Source of the DNA: Diphasiastrum complanatum
Lineage: Eukaryota; Streptophyta; Lycopodiopsida; Lycopodiales; Lycopodiaceae
Assembly (NCBI GenBank): GCA_029204225.1
Contig: CM055092.1
Coordinates: 26,000,122 to 26,064,121 of the forward strand
DNA length: 64,000 bases
Reading direction: 5' to 3'
Shown: piece by piece, positions 1 to 11,428 of the stretch
Position numbering within the stretch: position 1 is the stretch's first letter
Layout of the letters: the number at the start of each line of letters is the position of its first letter
Position numbers and translations under genes: made by a program
Notes under the pieces: model-generated
Databases searched by the model: none
What the model was told of the DNA's origin: nothing
Seen by the model: the letters and a program-made list of their open reading frames with translations, nothing else

Positions 1-635
1 GTAAAGTTAGCTTTCTCCTCTCCTCCATTAAGTGACATGCTATCCATTCTTGTCTTGAGGTGTAGAAGCCTACTCTCCTCGGCCACAAGAACATTGTGCA
101 ACTTTTCAATGGATGGAAGAGAGTCTTGAATGGCAAATGATTGGACTAAGTTGGTAAACTCATCACTTAGACCATTCAAAATGATTTGTACTAGTTCTTG
201 ATCTTGGATCTTCTCTCCTATTGCACTTAACTCCTTGTTAAGAGATTTGATCCTAAGAACATACTCTTGTCCACTCTCTCCACTTCCTTTCATGCTTTGG
301 AAAACTTGATTTCTTAGCATGAGGATTCTTGAAGTATTGTTGGATTCATAAATGCTCTTTAATGAATCCCAAGCCTCTTTGGATGAGGTACAAGAAGACA
401 CCTCTTTCAAGAGGTCATTGCATACATTTAACTTTATGCAATGTAGAGCTAATCTTGCTCTCTTCTTGTATTTGGCTTGTTCTTGGGGAGTTTGAGGCTC
501 TTCCTCTACTCCTTGAACTATGTCATATAGATCATGGATCACTAGGAGTGATTCCATTCTCACTTTCCAAATGGAATAATTTGTGGAAGTGAGTCTCTCA
601 CTTGGTTCCATCAAATATCCACCCATGGATGACAT
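1..635 (-). CDS. Copia gag-pol, N-terminal part (unit A, runs off left edge)
   Basis: This is the first 211 codons or so of the family A polyprotein, read leftwards from ATG at 633-635. The N-terminus begins MSSMGGYLMEPSERL and holds the alpha-helical copia Gag domain, whose role is to form the cytoplasmic virus-like particle. The start is chosen because the same ATG opens the intact copies at 6087 and 50064, and upstream sequence is leader in all three. The visible part has no stop. It breaks off before the zinc knuckle only because the window ends, so I cannot say whether this copy is intact. Confidence 0.9.
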   Translation of the reverse strand, partial: MSSMGGYLMEPSERLTSTNYSIWKVRMESLLVIHDLYDIVQGVEEEPQTPQEQAKYKKRARLALHCIKLNVCNDLLKEVSSCTSSKEAWDSLKSIYESNNTSRILMLRNQVFQSMKGSGESGQEYVLRIKSLNKELSAIGEKIQDQELVQIILNGLSDEFTNLVQSFAIQDSLPSIEKLHNVLVAEESRLLHLKTRMDSMSLNGGEEKANF

Positions 636-1219
636 TTTAGAATGAATGCTCTTTTAAAAATCGCAAAGATTTTTGAATTTTAAAAGATCTATGAAGTGGC
701 CTAAAGCTTACTAGAATGCCTATAGGCTTGTCTCTATCAAACTAACACACAAGCTTGAATGATACTCAAAGATCTTACCAAAAATTTCTAGCTTTCACTC
801 TCACAAAAAAAAATTGCTTTACACTTTTCTTAGAGATTTCACTTCAACTAAGGATCTGAACAAATCAGCCTCTTAGATCTGATCTTAGACTCTAAAAAGA
901 AATGCTTCAATGATCCAAAACACTATTTGGTCATAGGCATTAGTTAGAATGAATCTAGATCAATACTATGCTTCAAAAAGCACCAAAAATGAACTAGTAT
1001 TGTGATTTTGGGACCAAAAAACACAAAGTAACTTGAATTGAAAGTTGCTGTACGGTTTCACACGTGTGAAAAGTACATACACAGCCTCCAAGTCGTTTTG
1101 ATCCAAATGATTACAAGCTATCACTCTAGAAGAACTCGCCCTCACTAGTATTGGCCAAAAAACAAATTTTGCCAATGATCTTTACAAGATTTATGATTCA
1201 ATGATCACTCTCTTACTTA
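636..1219 (-). other. 5' leader of copia unit A
   Basis: This is the untranslated leader between the primer-binding site and the gag ATG. It carries a 16-bp perfect palindrome TTTCACACGTGTGAAA at 1056-1071. A short inverted repeat (ATTGGCC / GCCAAT, about 1150-1175) lies just inside the PBS. The small reading frame at 966-1175 recurs in every family A leader but looks like a by-product of the repeat, not a gene. Confidence 0.75.
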
Positions 1220-1231
1220 GCTCTGATACCA
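1220..1231 (-). promoter_or_regulatory. Primer-binding site (initiator Met-tRNA type)
   Basis: Read on the minus strand this is TGGTATCAGAGC, the standard plant copia site that pairs with the 3' end of initiator Met-tRNA to prime minus-strand DNA synthesis. It directly follows the LTR terminus (…TATCA), which fixes the LTR end. Confidence 0.92.
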
Positions 1232-2093
1232 TGATAAATTTTACAGTTTTTAGGACAATAATGATTGTACTTTACAATCATAGAGAGTTATTGGTTGCTT
1301 AATCAATGAATCTATCAAGTTCTACACATTAGATCTTGATCTAGATTCACTACACTTGGATTTAAGCAAGAGCAATGGATCAACACATCATTTTTTAGTG
1401 AGAGCGGCTTCACACGTGTGGAGTACTGTCCACTGTACGGCCTGCACCTGAAACAACAAGTACAATGATACTAGATAGCAATCATGCATAAAAATCACAA
1501 GACAAATGACTAGAAATCTCACAAAAGTGTAGAGTGCAAAAGTCTCATCAATTTTCTTAGCAAAATGATGATCCTTTTATGGATCAAGTACATCCATGAG
1601 TCTGGTACAGTCCAGCAGGCCTTCACACGTGTGAAGAGTGCCACATCACTCATATCTATCCATTTGATCCATCCTTGATCCTTATCCAATAGTTGACCTT
1701 CTAGAATATGACTAAAATCCAAAAAGCTAGTCTCCTAGAATATAGGAATATTCCCTACAAAATAGGATCTAAGGAAAATGGTCAACTCTTATCTTCTAGT
1801 ACTCTATACACACATGTGAACATCCACTTGCCATGTGGGAGCATTTACTCATGCACATGCAAGGAAAAGCTAATTTGTAGGTGACTAGTCAACTTGACTA
1901 AAAACTAGTCATTTCATGTTCACACTAACTAGAATGATACAAAATCAATTTGGATATATACAAACATGAAAAGTACATCCTTTCACACATGGGAACATGC
2001 TCCACACGTGTGAAATCATATCATCAACATATTCTAATGTTTGATCAATATTTACATGAACCAATGTCAAGTGAGAAGTGACAATTTTCAACA
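1232..2093 (-). repeat. LTR1 of family A, shared by units A and B
   Basis: The LTR is 862 bp, starting TGTTGAAAATTG and ending TTTATCA on the minus strand. It is followed by a PBS (unit A) and preceded by a polypurine tract (unit B), so one LTR serves as 5' LTR of A and 3' LTR of B. It holds CACACGTGTG cores at 1411, 1621 (as the 16-bp palindrome CTTCACACGTGTGAAG) and 2003, several TTGAC W-box cores, and a GATTGTA/TACAATC hairpin near its 3' end. It looks closer to LTR3 than to LTR2, which carries private substitutions. Confidence 0.93.
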
Positions 2094-2106
2094 CTCCTCC
2101 TCACTT
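2094..2106 (-). promoter_or_regulatory. Polypurine tract of unit B
   Basis: The minus-strand sequence AAGTGAGGAGGAG lies directly between the pol stop codon and the LTR start. This is the expected plus-strand DNA priming site. Confidence 0.88.
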
Positions 2107-5100
2107 CTAACTTGGCAAATCTAGTGTACATCTATCTACAATTCCAAGAGCATATCTTAACTTAAAAAATGGATCTTTGGACAATGGTTTGGTTAAGATA
2201 TCAGCTATGCATTCGGATGATGGTACATGATGTAGTTGCACTTCCTTGGATTGTACCTTCTCCCTCACAAAGTGGTGAGCTATCTCAATATGCTTTGTTC
2301 TAGCATGGAAGATAGGATTTGAAGCAATTTGTTGAGAAGCTTGATTGTCACAAAATATGTAAGGGATCTCCTCGGCCTCTAGCACATGTAGTTCCATCAA
2401 GAGTCTTCTTAGCCATAAGAGCTCTTTGGTTGTTGAAGTCAATGCCTTGTACTCGGCTTCACAAGAAGATAGTGAGATTGTATCTTGCTTTTTGGAAAGC
2501 CAAGATATCACTCCTCCACAAAGAAATGTTGCAAATGCACTAATGGACTTCCTATCCATCTTGTCACCTGCAAAATCTGAATCCGAGTAGGCTCTCAAGT
2601 GCAAGTTAGATCCTTCATAAAGTATACCAAAAAATCTAGTACTAGAAACATATCTAAGTACTCTCTTGGCACTTTTCCAATGATGAATTAAAGGAGCTTG
2701 CATACTTTGACTCAACTTGCTTACACAAAAACTTAAGTCAGGTCTAGTGATGGTTAAATAGATTAGAGAGCCTATAAGCTTCCTAAAGAGAGTGATGTCC
2801 TCAAAGGATGCTTCATCACCTTCATTAGTTGCTTTCACAACATGCTCCATAGGGGTGTCAATCCCCTTACAATCTTTCATACCAAATCTTTCAAGAATGG
2901 AAGTAGCATACTTAGATTGACTTATGAAAGTACAATTGCTACTTCTAGACACTTCTATCCCAAGTATAAACTTTAGGAAGCCTAGATCTACCATCTTGAA
3001 CTCACTAGATAAGTCAACTTTTACTTTGCCTATGCCATCATCATCATTTCCTGTCATAATGATGTCATCAACATAAAGAACCAAAATGATGATCTTTCCT
3101 TCATTACATTTGAAATATAAAGAAGGTTCATAAGCACTTAGTACAAAGCCAAGGGAATAGAGAAAATCATGCAACCTAGAGTACCAAGCTCTAGGTGCTT
3201 GCTTCAAGCCATATAGGCTCTTCCTTAAGTAGCACACCTTTTGCTCCTCACCAATCTTGATGAAGCCCTCGGGTTGCATCATGTAGATTTCCTCTTCTAA
3301 GAAGCCATTCAAGAAGGCATTTGTCACATCCATTTGGTAGAGATCCCATTTGAACAAAGTAGCAATGCAAATGATTAATCTAATAGTTACAAGCTTAGCT
3401 ACAGGTGCAAATGTTTCTTCATAATCCAATCCTTTTATTTGAAGAAATCCCTTAGCAACAAGCCTAGCTTTGTATTTACTAATAGATCCATCTTGATTGT
3501 ACTTAATTCTATAAATCCACTTACATGCAAGTGGTTTCTTTCCTCTTGGAAGATTTACAAGATTCCAAGTATGATTTTCTTCTAATGCATCATACTCTAC
3601 TTGCATTGCATCTCTCCAAACTTTAGATTTACATGCTTCTTCAAAAGATGATGGTTCTTCAATCAATGTAGCTAAAAAAGAGTAAGAGGTAGAAGATGTA
3701 GAGCCTTCCTTTTGCTTTCCCTTGTCCACATAGGTAAGCCTTGAGGGCTCGGCCTTGCTCCTTGATGATCTTCTTGGCCCCTTTTGACTTGGATCCAAAT
3801 CTCCATCCTCGGGTTTGTCATGATCCTCCTCGGGTTTGTCAAGATCCTCCTCGGATTTGTCAAGATCTTCAATGCACAATGGGTTAGATCCATTTGACAA
3901 GCTCTTAGCAAATTGTGACTCATCAAAAAGTACATCCTTGCTTACCTTTACTTTCTTGGATGTAGGATCATATATCCTATATCCCTTGCTATTTTCTCCA
4001 TAGCCAACAAAGATTCCTTTGAAGGAGGTAGCATCTTCTTTCCTTCTAGTCTCCAAAGGAATGTGTACATAACAAGTACATCCAAAGATCTTAAAATATT
4101 TTACATTGGGTTTCTTATCAAACAAGGCTTGATAAGGTGAGATCCCATCTATAGCACTACTAGGAAGTCTATTACACAAATAATTAGCACATGTTATGGC
4201 TTCTCCCCAAAATGAGATGGGAAGTGATGCATCAAGCCTCAAGGACTTTGCACACTCACATAGACTCCTATTTTTCCTCTCGGCCACCCCATTTTGTTGA
4301 GGGGTGTAGGAACAAGTGTATTGTAACTTAATACCATTGATCTCACAAAAGTCTTTCATTTTATTGGAGGTGTACTCTCCTCCATTATCACATCTTAGTG
4401 CTTTGATAGAAGTACTAAGTTGTTTCTCTACTAGAGACTTGAACTTAATGAAAGCTTCATAAACAAGATTTTTCTTTGATAGTAACTCAATCCATGTGAA
4501 TCTAGTACAATCATCTATAAAAGTTACATACATCAAGGCACCTCCATTACTTGCATGTGAAAAACTATGTACATCAGAATGTATGAGATCCAAGGGAGAG
4601 AGAGATCTTGATGAAGATTTCTTGTAAGAAGATTTGTGTGACTTTGCAAGGCCACATGCCTCACACATTTTTCCACACTTCTTGAAAGCTCTTGGTAGGC
4701 CGAGAGCTAGTTCCTTGCTTGCCATTGACTCCATAGATTGAAGATTAGGATGGCCTAATCTCTTATGCCAAAGCTCCACTTGAGTTAGCTCCTCCCTAGC
4801 CAAGTTCACACTTTCACTTGCAACATTAGCATCCAACTTGAAAAGTCTACCTTGCTTAATGCCACTAGCTATGCACTTATCATTTTTCAAGATGGAACAA
4901 ACTCCATTCTTGAAATGTACATCTAGTCCATTGTCCATTAATTGTCCTACACTAAGCAAGTTTCTTGAAATGGTAGGAACATACAAAACATTATCTAGAT
5001 CTATCCTTTTAGATGTGCCTAAACAAAGAGGTATAGATCCTATGCCATCTATCTTGCATGCTTGATCACTAGCAGTGTATATTGACTTCTTAGAGTCATT

Positions 5101-6087
5101 ACAAGATAGAAGAGTAGAAAAATAATGCTTGTTAAAGGACATGTGGGAACTAGCCCCACTATCTATCCACCATGTGTCTTGACTTGAAGTTGGTGTAGAT
5201 GCAACCATTAAGGATGTGTTGAATCCATCCTCATATTCTTCCTCTTGAGCAATGTTCCCTTGATCTCCTTTGGCTTGTTGATTCTTCTTCAAGTAGCATT
5301 CTGAGGCAAAGTGTCCTTTCTTTCCACAAAAGAAACACTTTAGTTTTGCCTTGTTCTTCACTTTGCCTTTGGAGGTAGATCCTCCATTCTTCATCTCGGC
5401 CTCCTTGCCTTGATTTTTCTTGAATGGATTTTGCTTTTTCTTGCCTTTAGATGTAAAGTTAGCTTTCTCCTCTCCTCCATTAAGTGACATGCTATCCATT
5501 CTTGTCTTGAGGTGTAGAAGCCTACTCTCCTCGGCCACAAGAACATTGTGCAACTTTTCAATGGATGGAAGAGAGTCTTGAATGGCAAATGATTGGACTA
5601 AGTTGGTAAACTCATCACTTAGACCATTCAAAATGATTTGTACTAGTTCTTGATCTTGGATCTTCTCTCCTATTGCACTTAACTCCTTGTTAAGAGATTT
5701 GATCCTAAGAACATACTCTTGTCCACTCTCTCCACTTCCTTTCATGCTTTGGAAAACTTGATTTCTTAGCATGAGGATTCTTGAAGTATTGTTGGATTCA
5801 TAAATGCTCTTTAATGAATCCCAAGCCTCTTTGGATGAGGTACAAGAAGACACCTCTTTCAAGAGGTCATTGCATACATTTAACTTTATGCAATGTAGAG
5901 CTAATCTTGCTCTCTTCTTGTATTTGGCTTGTTCTTGGGGAGTTTGAGGCTCTTCCTCTACTCCTTGAACTATGTCATATAGATCATGGATCACTAGGAG
6001 TGATTCCATTCTCACTTTCCAAATGGAATAATTTGTGGAAGTGAGTCTCTCACTTGGTTCCATCAAATATCCACCCATGGATGACAT
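2107..6087 (-). CDS. Intact copia gag-pol polyprotein (unit B)
   Basis: This single uninterrupted frame of 1326 aa has the copia order Gag, protease, integrase, RT, RNase H. Visible motifs, with approximate residues: Gag helices 1-200; zinc knuckle CFFCGKKGHFASEC near 250; protease WWIDSGASSHM near 305; the HHCC zinc-binding region around LWHKRLGH…CEAC near 436-480; integrase core Asp (HSDVH) near 503, Asp (CDNGGEY) near 566 and Glu (VAERK) near 601; RT from KWIYRIKY near 856 with catalytic YVDD near 1002; RNase H with YSDSDFAG near 1166 and SSCEAEYKAL near 1207. The ATG at 6085-6087 follows the leader, and the same start is used in copy N. It is coding-competent in cis, but its own PBS is deleted, so its RNA should not prime normally. 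Differences from N are few, for example PEED versus PEKD. Confidence 0.95.
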   Translation of the reverse strand: MSSMGGYLMEPSERLTSTNYSIWKVRMESLLVIHDLYDIVQGVEEEPQTPQEQAKYKKRARLALHCIKLNVCNDLLKEVSSCTSSKEAWDSLKSIYESNNTSRILMLRNQVFQSMKGSGESGQEYVLRIKSLNKELSAIGEKIQDQELVQIILNGLSDEFTNLVQSFAIQDSLPSIEKLHNVLVAEESRLLHLKTRMDSMSLNGGEEKANFTSKGKKKQNPFKKNQGKEAEMKNGGSTSKGKVKNKAKLKCFFCGKKGHFASECYLKKNQQAKGDQGNIAQEEEYEDGFNTSLMVASTPTSSQDTWWIDSGASSHMSFNKHYFSTLLSCNDSKKSIYTASDQACKIDGIGSIPLCLGTSKRIDLDNVLYVPTISRNLLSVGQLMDNGLDVHFKNGVCSILKNDKCIASGIKQGRLFKLDANVASESVNLAREELTQVELWHKRLGHPNLQSMESMASKELALGLPRAFKKCGKMCEACGLAKSHKSSYKKSSSRSLSPLDLIHSDVHSFSHASNGGALMYVTFIDDCTRFTWIELLSKKNLVYEAFIKFKSLVEKQLSTSIKALRCDNGGEYTSNKMKDFCEINGIKLQYTCSYTPQQNGVAERKNRSLCECAKSLRLDASLPISFWGEAITCANYLCNRLPSSAIDGISPYQALFDKKPNVKYFKIFGCTCYVHIPLETRRKEDATSFKGIFVGYGENSKGYRIYDPTSKKVKVSKDVLFDESQFAKSLSNGSNPLCIEDLDKSEEDLDKPEEDHDKPEDGDLDPSQKGPRRSSRSKAEPSRLTYVDKGKQKEGSTSSTSYSFLATLIEEPSSFEEACKSKVWRDAMQVEYDALEENHTWNLVNLPRGKKPLACKWIYRIKYNQDGSISKYKARLVAKGFLQIKGLDYEETFAPVAKLVTIRLIICIATLFKWDLYQMDVTNAFLNGFLEEEIYMMQPEGFIKIGEEQKVCYLRKSLYGLKQAPRAWYSRLHDFLYSLGFVLSAYEPSLYFKCNEGKIIILVLYVDDIIMTGNDDDGIGKVKVDLSSEFKMVDLGFLKFILGIEVSRSSNCTFISQSKYATSILERFGMKDCKGIDTPMEHVVKATNEGDEASFEDITLFRKLIGSLIYLTITRPDLSFCVSKLSQSMQAPLIHHWKSAKRVLRYVSSTRFFGILYEGSNLHLRAYSDSDFAGDKMDRKSISAFATFLCGGVISWLSKKQDTISLSSCEAEYKALTSTTKELLWLRRLLMELHVLEAEEIPYIFCDNQASQQIASNPIFHARTKHIEIAHHFVREKVQSKEVQLHHVPSSECIADILTKPLSKDPFFKLRYALGIVDRCTLDLPS

Positions 6088-6610
6088 TTTAGAATGAATG
6101 CTCTTTTAAAAATCACAAAGATTTTTGAATTTTAAAAGATCTATGAAGTGGCCTAAAGCTTACTAGAATGCCTATAGGCTTGTCTCTATCAAACTAACAC
6201 ACAAGCTTGAATGATACTCAAAGATCTTACCAAAAATTTCTAGCTTTCACTCTCACAAAAAAAAATTGCTTTACACTTTTCTTAGAGATTTCACTTCAAC
6301 TAAGGATCTGAACAAATCAGCCTCTTAGATCTGATCTTAGACTCTAAAAAGAAATGCTTCAATGATCCAAAACACTATTTGGTCATAGGCATTAGTTAGA
6401 ATGAATCTAGATCAATACTATGCTTCAAAAAGCACCAAAAATGAACTAGTATTGTGATTTTGGGACCAAAAAACACAAAGTAACTTGAATTGAAAGTTGC
6501 TGTACGGTTTCACACGTGTGAAAAGTACATACACAGCCTCCAAGTCGTTTTGATCCAAATTATTACAAGCTATCACTCTAGAAGAACTCGCCCTCACTAG
6601 TATTGGCCAA
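6088..6610 (-). other. Leader of unit B with PBS deleted
   Basis: This matches the leaders of A and C up to TTGGCCAA (about 6610) and then jumps directly into the LTR. Relative to unit A the missing block is 1159-1267, 109 bp, and includes the entire primer-binding site and the last 36 bp of the LTR. CACACGTGTG is retained at 6511-6520. Confidence 0.9.
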
Positions 6611-7436
6611 TACTTTACAATCATAGAGAGTTATTGGTTGCTTAATCAATGAATCTATCAAGTTCTACACATTAGATCTTGATCTAGATTCACTACACTT
6701 GGATTTAAGCAAGAGCAATGGATCAACACATCATTTTTTAGTGAGAGAGGCTTCACACGTGTGGAGTACTGTCCACTGTACGGCCTGCACCTGAAACAAC
6801 AAGTACAATGATACTAGATAGCAATCATGCATAAAAATCACAAGACAAATGACTAGAAATCTCACAAAAGTGTAGAGTGCAAAAGTCTCATCAATTTTCT
6901 TAGAAAAATGATGATCCTTTTATGGATCAAGTACATCCATGAGTCTGGTACAGTCCAGCAGGCCTTCACACGTGTGAAGAGTGCCACATCACTCATATCT
7001 ATCCATTTGATCCATCCTTGATCCTTATCCAATAGTTGACCTTCTAGAATATGACTAAAATCCAAAAAGCTAGTCTCCTAGAATATAGGAATATTCCCTA
7101 CAAAATAGGATCTAAGGAAAATGGTCAACTCTTATCTTCTAGTACTCTATACACACATGTGAACATCCACTTGCCATGTGGGAGCATTTACTCATGCACA
7201 TGCAAGGAAAAGCTAATTTGTAGGTGACTAGTCAACTTGACTAAAAACTAGTCATTTCATGTTCACACTAACTAGAATGATACAAAATCAATTTGGATAT
7301 ATACAAACATGAAAAGTACATCCTTTCACACATGGGAACATGCTCCACACGTGTGAAATCATATCATCAACATATTCTAATGTTTGATCAATATTTACAT
7401 GAACCAATGTCAAGTGAGAAGTGACAATTTTCAACA
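6611..7436 (-). repeat. LTR2 of family A, 3'-truncated, shared by units B and C
   Basis: This is an 826-bp LTR, exactly 36 bp shorter than its 862-bp sisters because the deletion removes its 3' terminus. As 5' LTR of unit B it has lost the U5 end that integrase recognises. As 3' LTR of unit C it keeps the TGTTGAAAATTG start. It has private substitutions relative to LTR1 and LTR3, for example GAGAGAGG for GAGAGCGG near 6747. Confidence 0.9.
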
Positions 7437-7449
7437 CTCCTCCTCACTT
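7437..7449 (-). promoter_or_regulatory. Polypurine tract of unit C
   Basis: AAGTGAGGAGGAG on the minus strand is identical to the tract of unit B. It is placed between the C pol stop and the LTR2 start. Confidence 0.85.
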
Positions 7450-10400
7450 CTAACTTGGCAAATCTAGTGTACATCTATCTACAATTCCAAGAGCATATCT
7501 TAACTTAAAAAATGGATCTTTGGACAATGGTTTGGTTAAGATATCAGCTATGCATTCGGATGATGGTACATGATGTAGTTGCACTTCCTTGGATTGTACC
7601 TTCTCCCTCACAAAGTGGTGAGCTATCTCAATATGCTTTGTTCTAGCATGGAAGATAGGATTTGAAGCAATTTGTTGAGAAGCTTGATTGTCACAAAATA
7701 TGTAAGGGATCTCCTCGGCCTCTAGCACATGTAGTTCCATCAAGAGTCTTCTTAGCCATAAGAGCTCTTTGGTTGTTGAAGTCAATGCCTTGTACTCGGC
7801 TTCACAAGAAGATAGTGAGATTGTATCTTGCTTTTTGGAAAGCCAAGATATCACTCCTCCACAAAGAAATGTTGCAAATGCACTAATGGACTTCCTATCC
7901 ATCTTGTCACCTGCAAAATCTGAATCCGAGTAGGCTCTCAAGTGCAAGTTAGATCCTTCATAAAGTATACCAAAAAATCTAGTACTAGAAACATATCTAA
8001 GTACTCTCTTGGCACTTTTCCAATGATGAATTAAAGGAGCTTGCATACTTTGACTCAACTTGCTTACACAAAAACTTAAGTCAGGTCTAGTGATGGTTAA
8101 ATAGATTAGAGAGCCTATAAGCTTCCTAAAGAGAGTGATGTCCTCAAAGGATGCTTCATCACCTTCATTAGTTGCTTTCACAACATGCTCCATAGGGGTG
8201 TCAATCCCCTTACAATCTTTCATACCAAATCTTTCAAGAATGGAAGTAGCATACTTAGATTGACTTATGAAAGTACAATTGCTACTTCTAGACACTTCTA
8301 TCCCAAGTATACTTTAGGAAGCCTAGATCTACCATCTTGAACTCACTAGATAAGTCAACTTTTACTTTGCCTATGCCATCATCATCATTTCCTGTCATAA
8401 TGATGTCATCAACATAAAGAACCAAAATGATGATCTTTCCTTCATTACATTTGAAATATAAAGAAGGTTCATAAGCACTTAGTACAAAGCCAAGGGAATA
8501 GAGAAAATCATGCAACCTAGAGTACCAAGCTCTAGGTGCTTGCTTCAAGCCATATAGGCTCTTCCTTAAGTAGCACACCTTTTGCTCCTCACCAATCTTG
8601 ATGAAGCCCTCGGGTTGCATCATGTAGATTTCCTCTTCTAAGAAGCCATTCAAGAAGGCATTTGTCACATCCATTTGGTAGAGATCCCATTTGAACAAAG
8701 TAGCAATGCAAATGATTAATCTAATAGTTACAAGCTTAGCTATAGGTGCAAATGTTTCTTCATAATCCAATCCTTTTATTTGAAGAAATCCCTTAGCAAC
8801 AAGCCTAGCTTTGTATTTACTAATAGATCCATCTTGATTGTACTTAATTCTATAAATCCACTTACATGCAAGTGGTTTCTTTCCTCTTGGAAGATTTACA
8901 AGATTCCAAGTATGATTTTCTTCTAATGCATCATACTCTACTTGCATTGCATCTCTCCAAACTTTAGATTTACATGCTTCTTCAAAAGATGATGGTTCTT
9001 CAATCAATGTAGCTAAAAAAGAGTAAGAGGTAGAAGATGTAGAGCCTTCCTTTTGCTTTCCCTTGTCCACATAGGTAAGCCTTGAGGGCTCGGCCTTGCT
9101 CCTTGATGATCTTCTTGGCCCCTTTTGACTTGGATCCAAATCTCCATCCTCGGGTTTGTCATGATCCTCCTCGGGTTTGTCAAGATCCTCCTCGGATTTG
9201 TCAAGATCTTCAATGCACAATGGGTTAGATCCATTTGACAAGCTCTTAGCAAATTGTGACTCATCAAAAAGTACATCCTTGCTTACCTTTACTTTCTTGG
9301 ATGTAGGATCATATATCCTATATCCCTTGCTATTTTCTCCATAGCCAACAAAGATTCCTTTGAAGGAGGTAGCATCTTCTTTCCTTCTAGTCTCCAAAGG
9401 AATGTGTACATAACAAGTACATCCAAAGATCTTAAAATATTTTACATTGGGTTTCTTATCAAACAAGGCTTGATAAGGTGAGATCCCATCTATAGCACTA
9501 CTAGGAAGTCTATTACACAAATAATTAGCACATGTTATGGCTTCTCCCCAAAATGAGATGGGAAGTGATGCATCAAGCCTCAAGGACTTTGCACACTCAC
9601 ATAGACTCCTATTTTTCCTCTCGGCCACCCCATTTTGTTGAGGGGTGTAGGAACAAGTGTATTGTAACTTAATACCATTGATCTCACAAAAGTCTTTCAT
9701 TTTATTGGAGGTGTACTCTCCTCCATTATCACATCTTAGTGCTTTGATAGAAGTACTAAGTTGTTTCTCTACTAGAGACTTGAACTTAATGAAAGCTTCA
9801 TAAACAAGATTTTTCTTTGATAGTAACTCAATCCATGTGAATCTAGTACAATCATCTATAAAAGTTACATACATCAAGGCACCTCCATTACTTGCATGTG
9901 AAAAACTATGTACATCAGAATGTATGAGATCCAAGGGAGAGAGAGATCTTGATGAAGATTTCTTGTAAGAAGATTTGTGTGACTTTGCAAGGCCACATGC
10001 CTCACACATTTTTCCACACTTCTTGAAAGCTCTTGGTAGGCCGAGAGCTAGTTCCTTGCTTGCCATTGACTCCATAGATTGAAGATTAGGATGGCCTAAT
10101 CTCTTATGCCAAAGCTCCACTTGAGTTAGCTCCTCCCTAGCCAAGTTCACACTTTCACTTGCAACATTAGCATCCAACTTGAAAAGTCTACCTTGCTTAA
10201 TGCCACTAGCTATGCACTTATCATTTTTCAAGATGGAACAAACTCCATTCTTGAAATGTACATCTAGTCCATTGTCCATTAATTGTCCTACACTAAGCAA
10301 GTTTCTTGAAATGGTAGGAACATACAAAACATTATCTAGATCTATCCTTTTAGATGTGCCTAAACAAAGAGGTATAGATCCTATGCCATCTATCTTGCAT

Positions 10401-11428
10401 GCTTGATCACTAGCAGTGTATATTGACTTCTTAGAGTCATTACAAGATAGAAGAGTAGAAAAATAATGCTTGTTAAAGGACATGTGGGAACTAGCCCCAC
10501 TATCTATCCACCATGTGTCTTGACTTGAAGTTGGTGTAGATGCAACCATTAAGGATGTGTTGAATCCATCCTCATATTCTTCCTCTTGAGCAATGTTCCC
10601 TTGATCTCCTTTGGCTTGTTGATTCTTCTTCAAGTAGCATTCTGAGGCAAAGTGTCCTTTCTTTCCACAAAAGAAACACTTTAGTTTTGCCTTGTTCTTC
10701 ACTTTGCCTTTGGAGGTAGATCCTCCATTCTTCATCTCGGCCTCCTTGCCTTGATTTTTCTTGAATGGATTTTGCTTTTTCTTGCCTTTAGATGTAAAGT
10801 TAGCTTTCTCCTCTCCTCCATTAAGTGACATGCTATCCATTCTTGTCTTGAGGTGTAGAAGCCTACTCTCCTCGGCCACAAGAACATTGTGCAACTTTTC
10901 AATGGATGGAAGAGAGTCTTGAATGGCAAATGATTGGACTAAGTTGGTAAACTCATCACTTAGACCATTCAAAATGATTTGTACTAGTTCTTGATCTTGG
11001 ATCTTCTCTCCTATTGCACTTAACTCCTTGTTAAGAGATTTGATCCTAAGAACATACTCTTGTCCACTCTCTCCACTTCCTTTCATGCTTTGGAAAACTT
11101 GATTTCTTAGCATGAGGATTCTTGAAGTATTGTTGGATTCATAAATGCTCTTTAATGAATCCCAAGCCTCTTTGGATGAGGTACAAGAAGACACCTCTTT
11201 CAAGAGGTCATTGCATACATTTAACTTTATGCAATGTAGAGCTAATCTTGCTCTCTTCTTGTATTTGGCTTGTTCTTGGGGAGTTTGAGGCTCTTCCTCT
11301 ACTCCTTGAACTATGTCATATAGATCATGGATCACTAGGAGTGATTCCATTCTCACTTTCCAAATGGAATAATTTGTGGAAGTGAGTCTCTCACTTGGTT
11401 CCATCAAATATCCACCCATGGATGACAT
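7450..11428 (-). pseudogene. Copia gag-pol with one 2-bp frameshift (unit C)
   Basis: The same 1326-codon frame as unit B, broken once. At about 8308-8311 a 2-bp deletion (AAGTATAC where B has AAGTATAAAC) shifts the frame after the RT catalytic region. The product from 11428 would end with 1046 aa, holding Gag, protease, integrase and nearly all RT but not RNase H. The RNase H part continues in another frame (7450-8295). All upstream motifs are kept: zinc knuckle, DSG, integrase D-D-E and YVDD. One substitution (FAPIAKL for FAPVAKL) also separates it from B. Loss of RNase H should abolish reverse transcription in cis. Confidence 0.94.

Noticed and set aside
966-1175. Small frame in the family A leader, repeated in each unit
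   Set aside because: It is not kept in length or start between units (68-69 aa, different N-termini after the unit B deletion). No recognisable domain.
1519-1722. 67-aa frame inside the family A LTR
   Set aside because: LTR sequence copied with the repeat; it spans a palindrome and has no domain.
5781-6044. Antisense frames inside family A gag-pol (for example 5781-6044, 2319-2543, 4838-5065)
   Set aside because: They recur in every copy because the sense gene is nearly identical. They have no independent start context, domain or composition that supports a gene.
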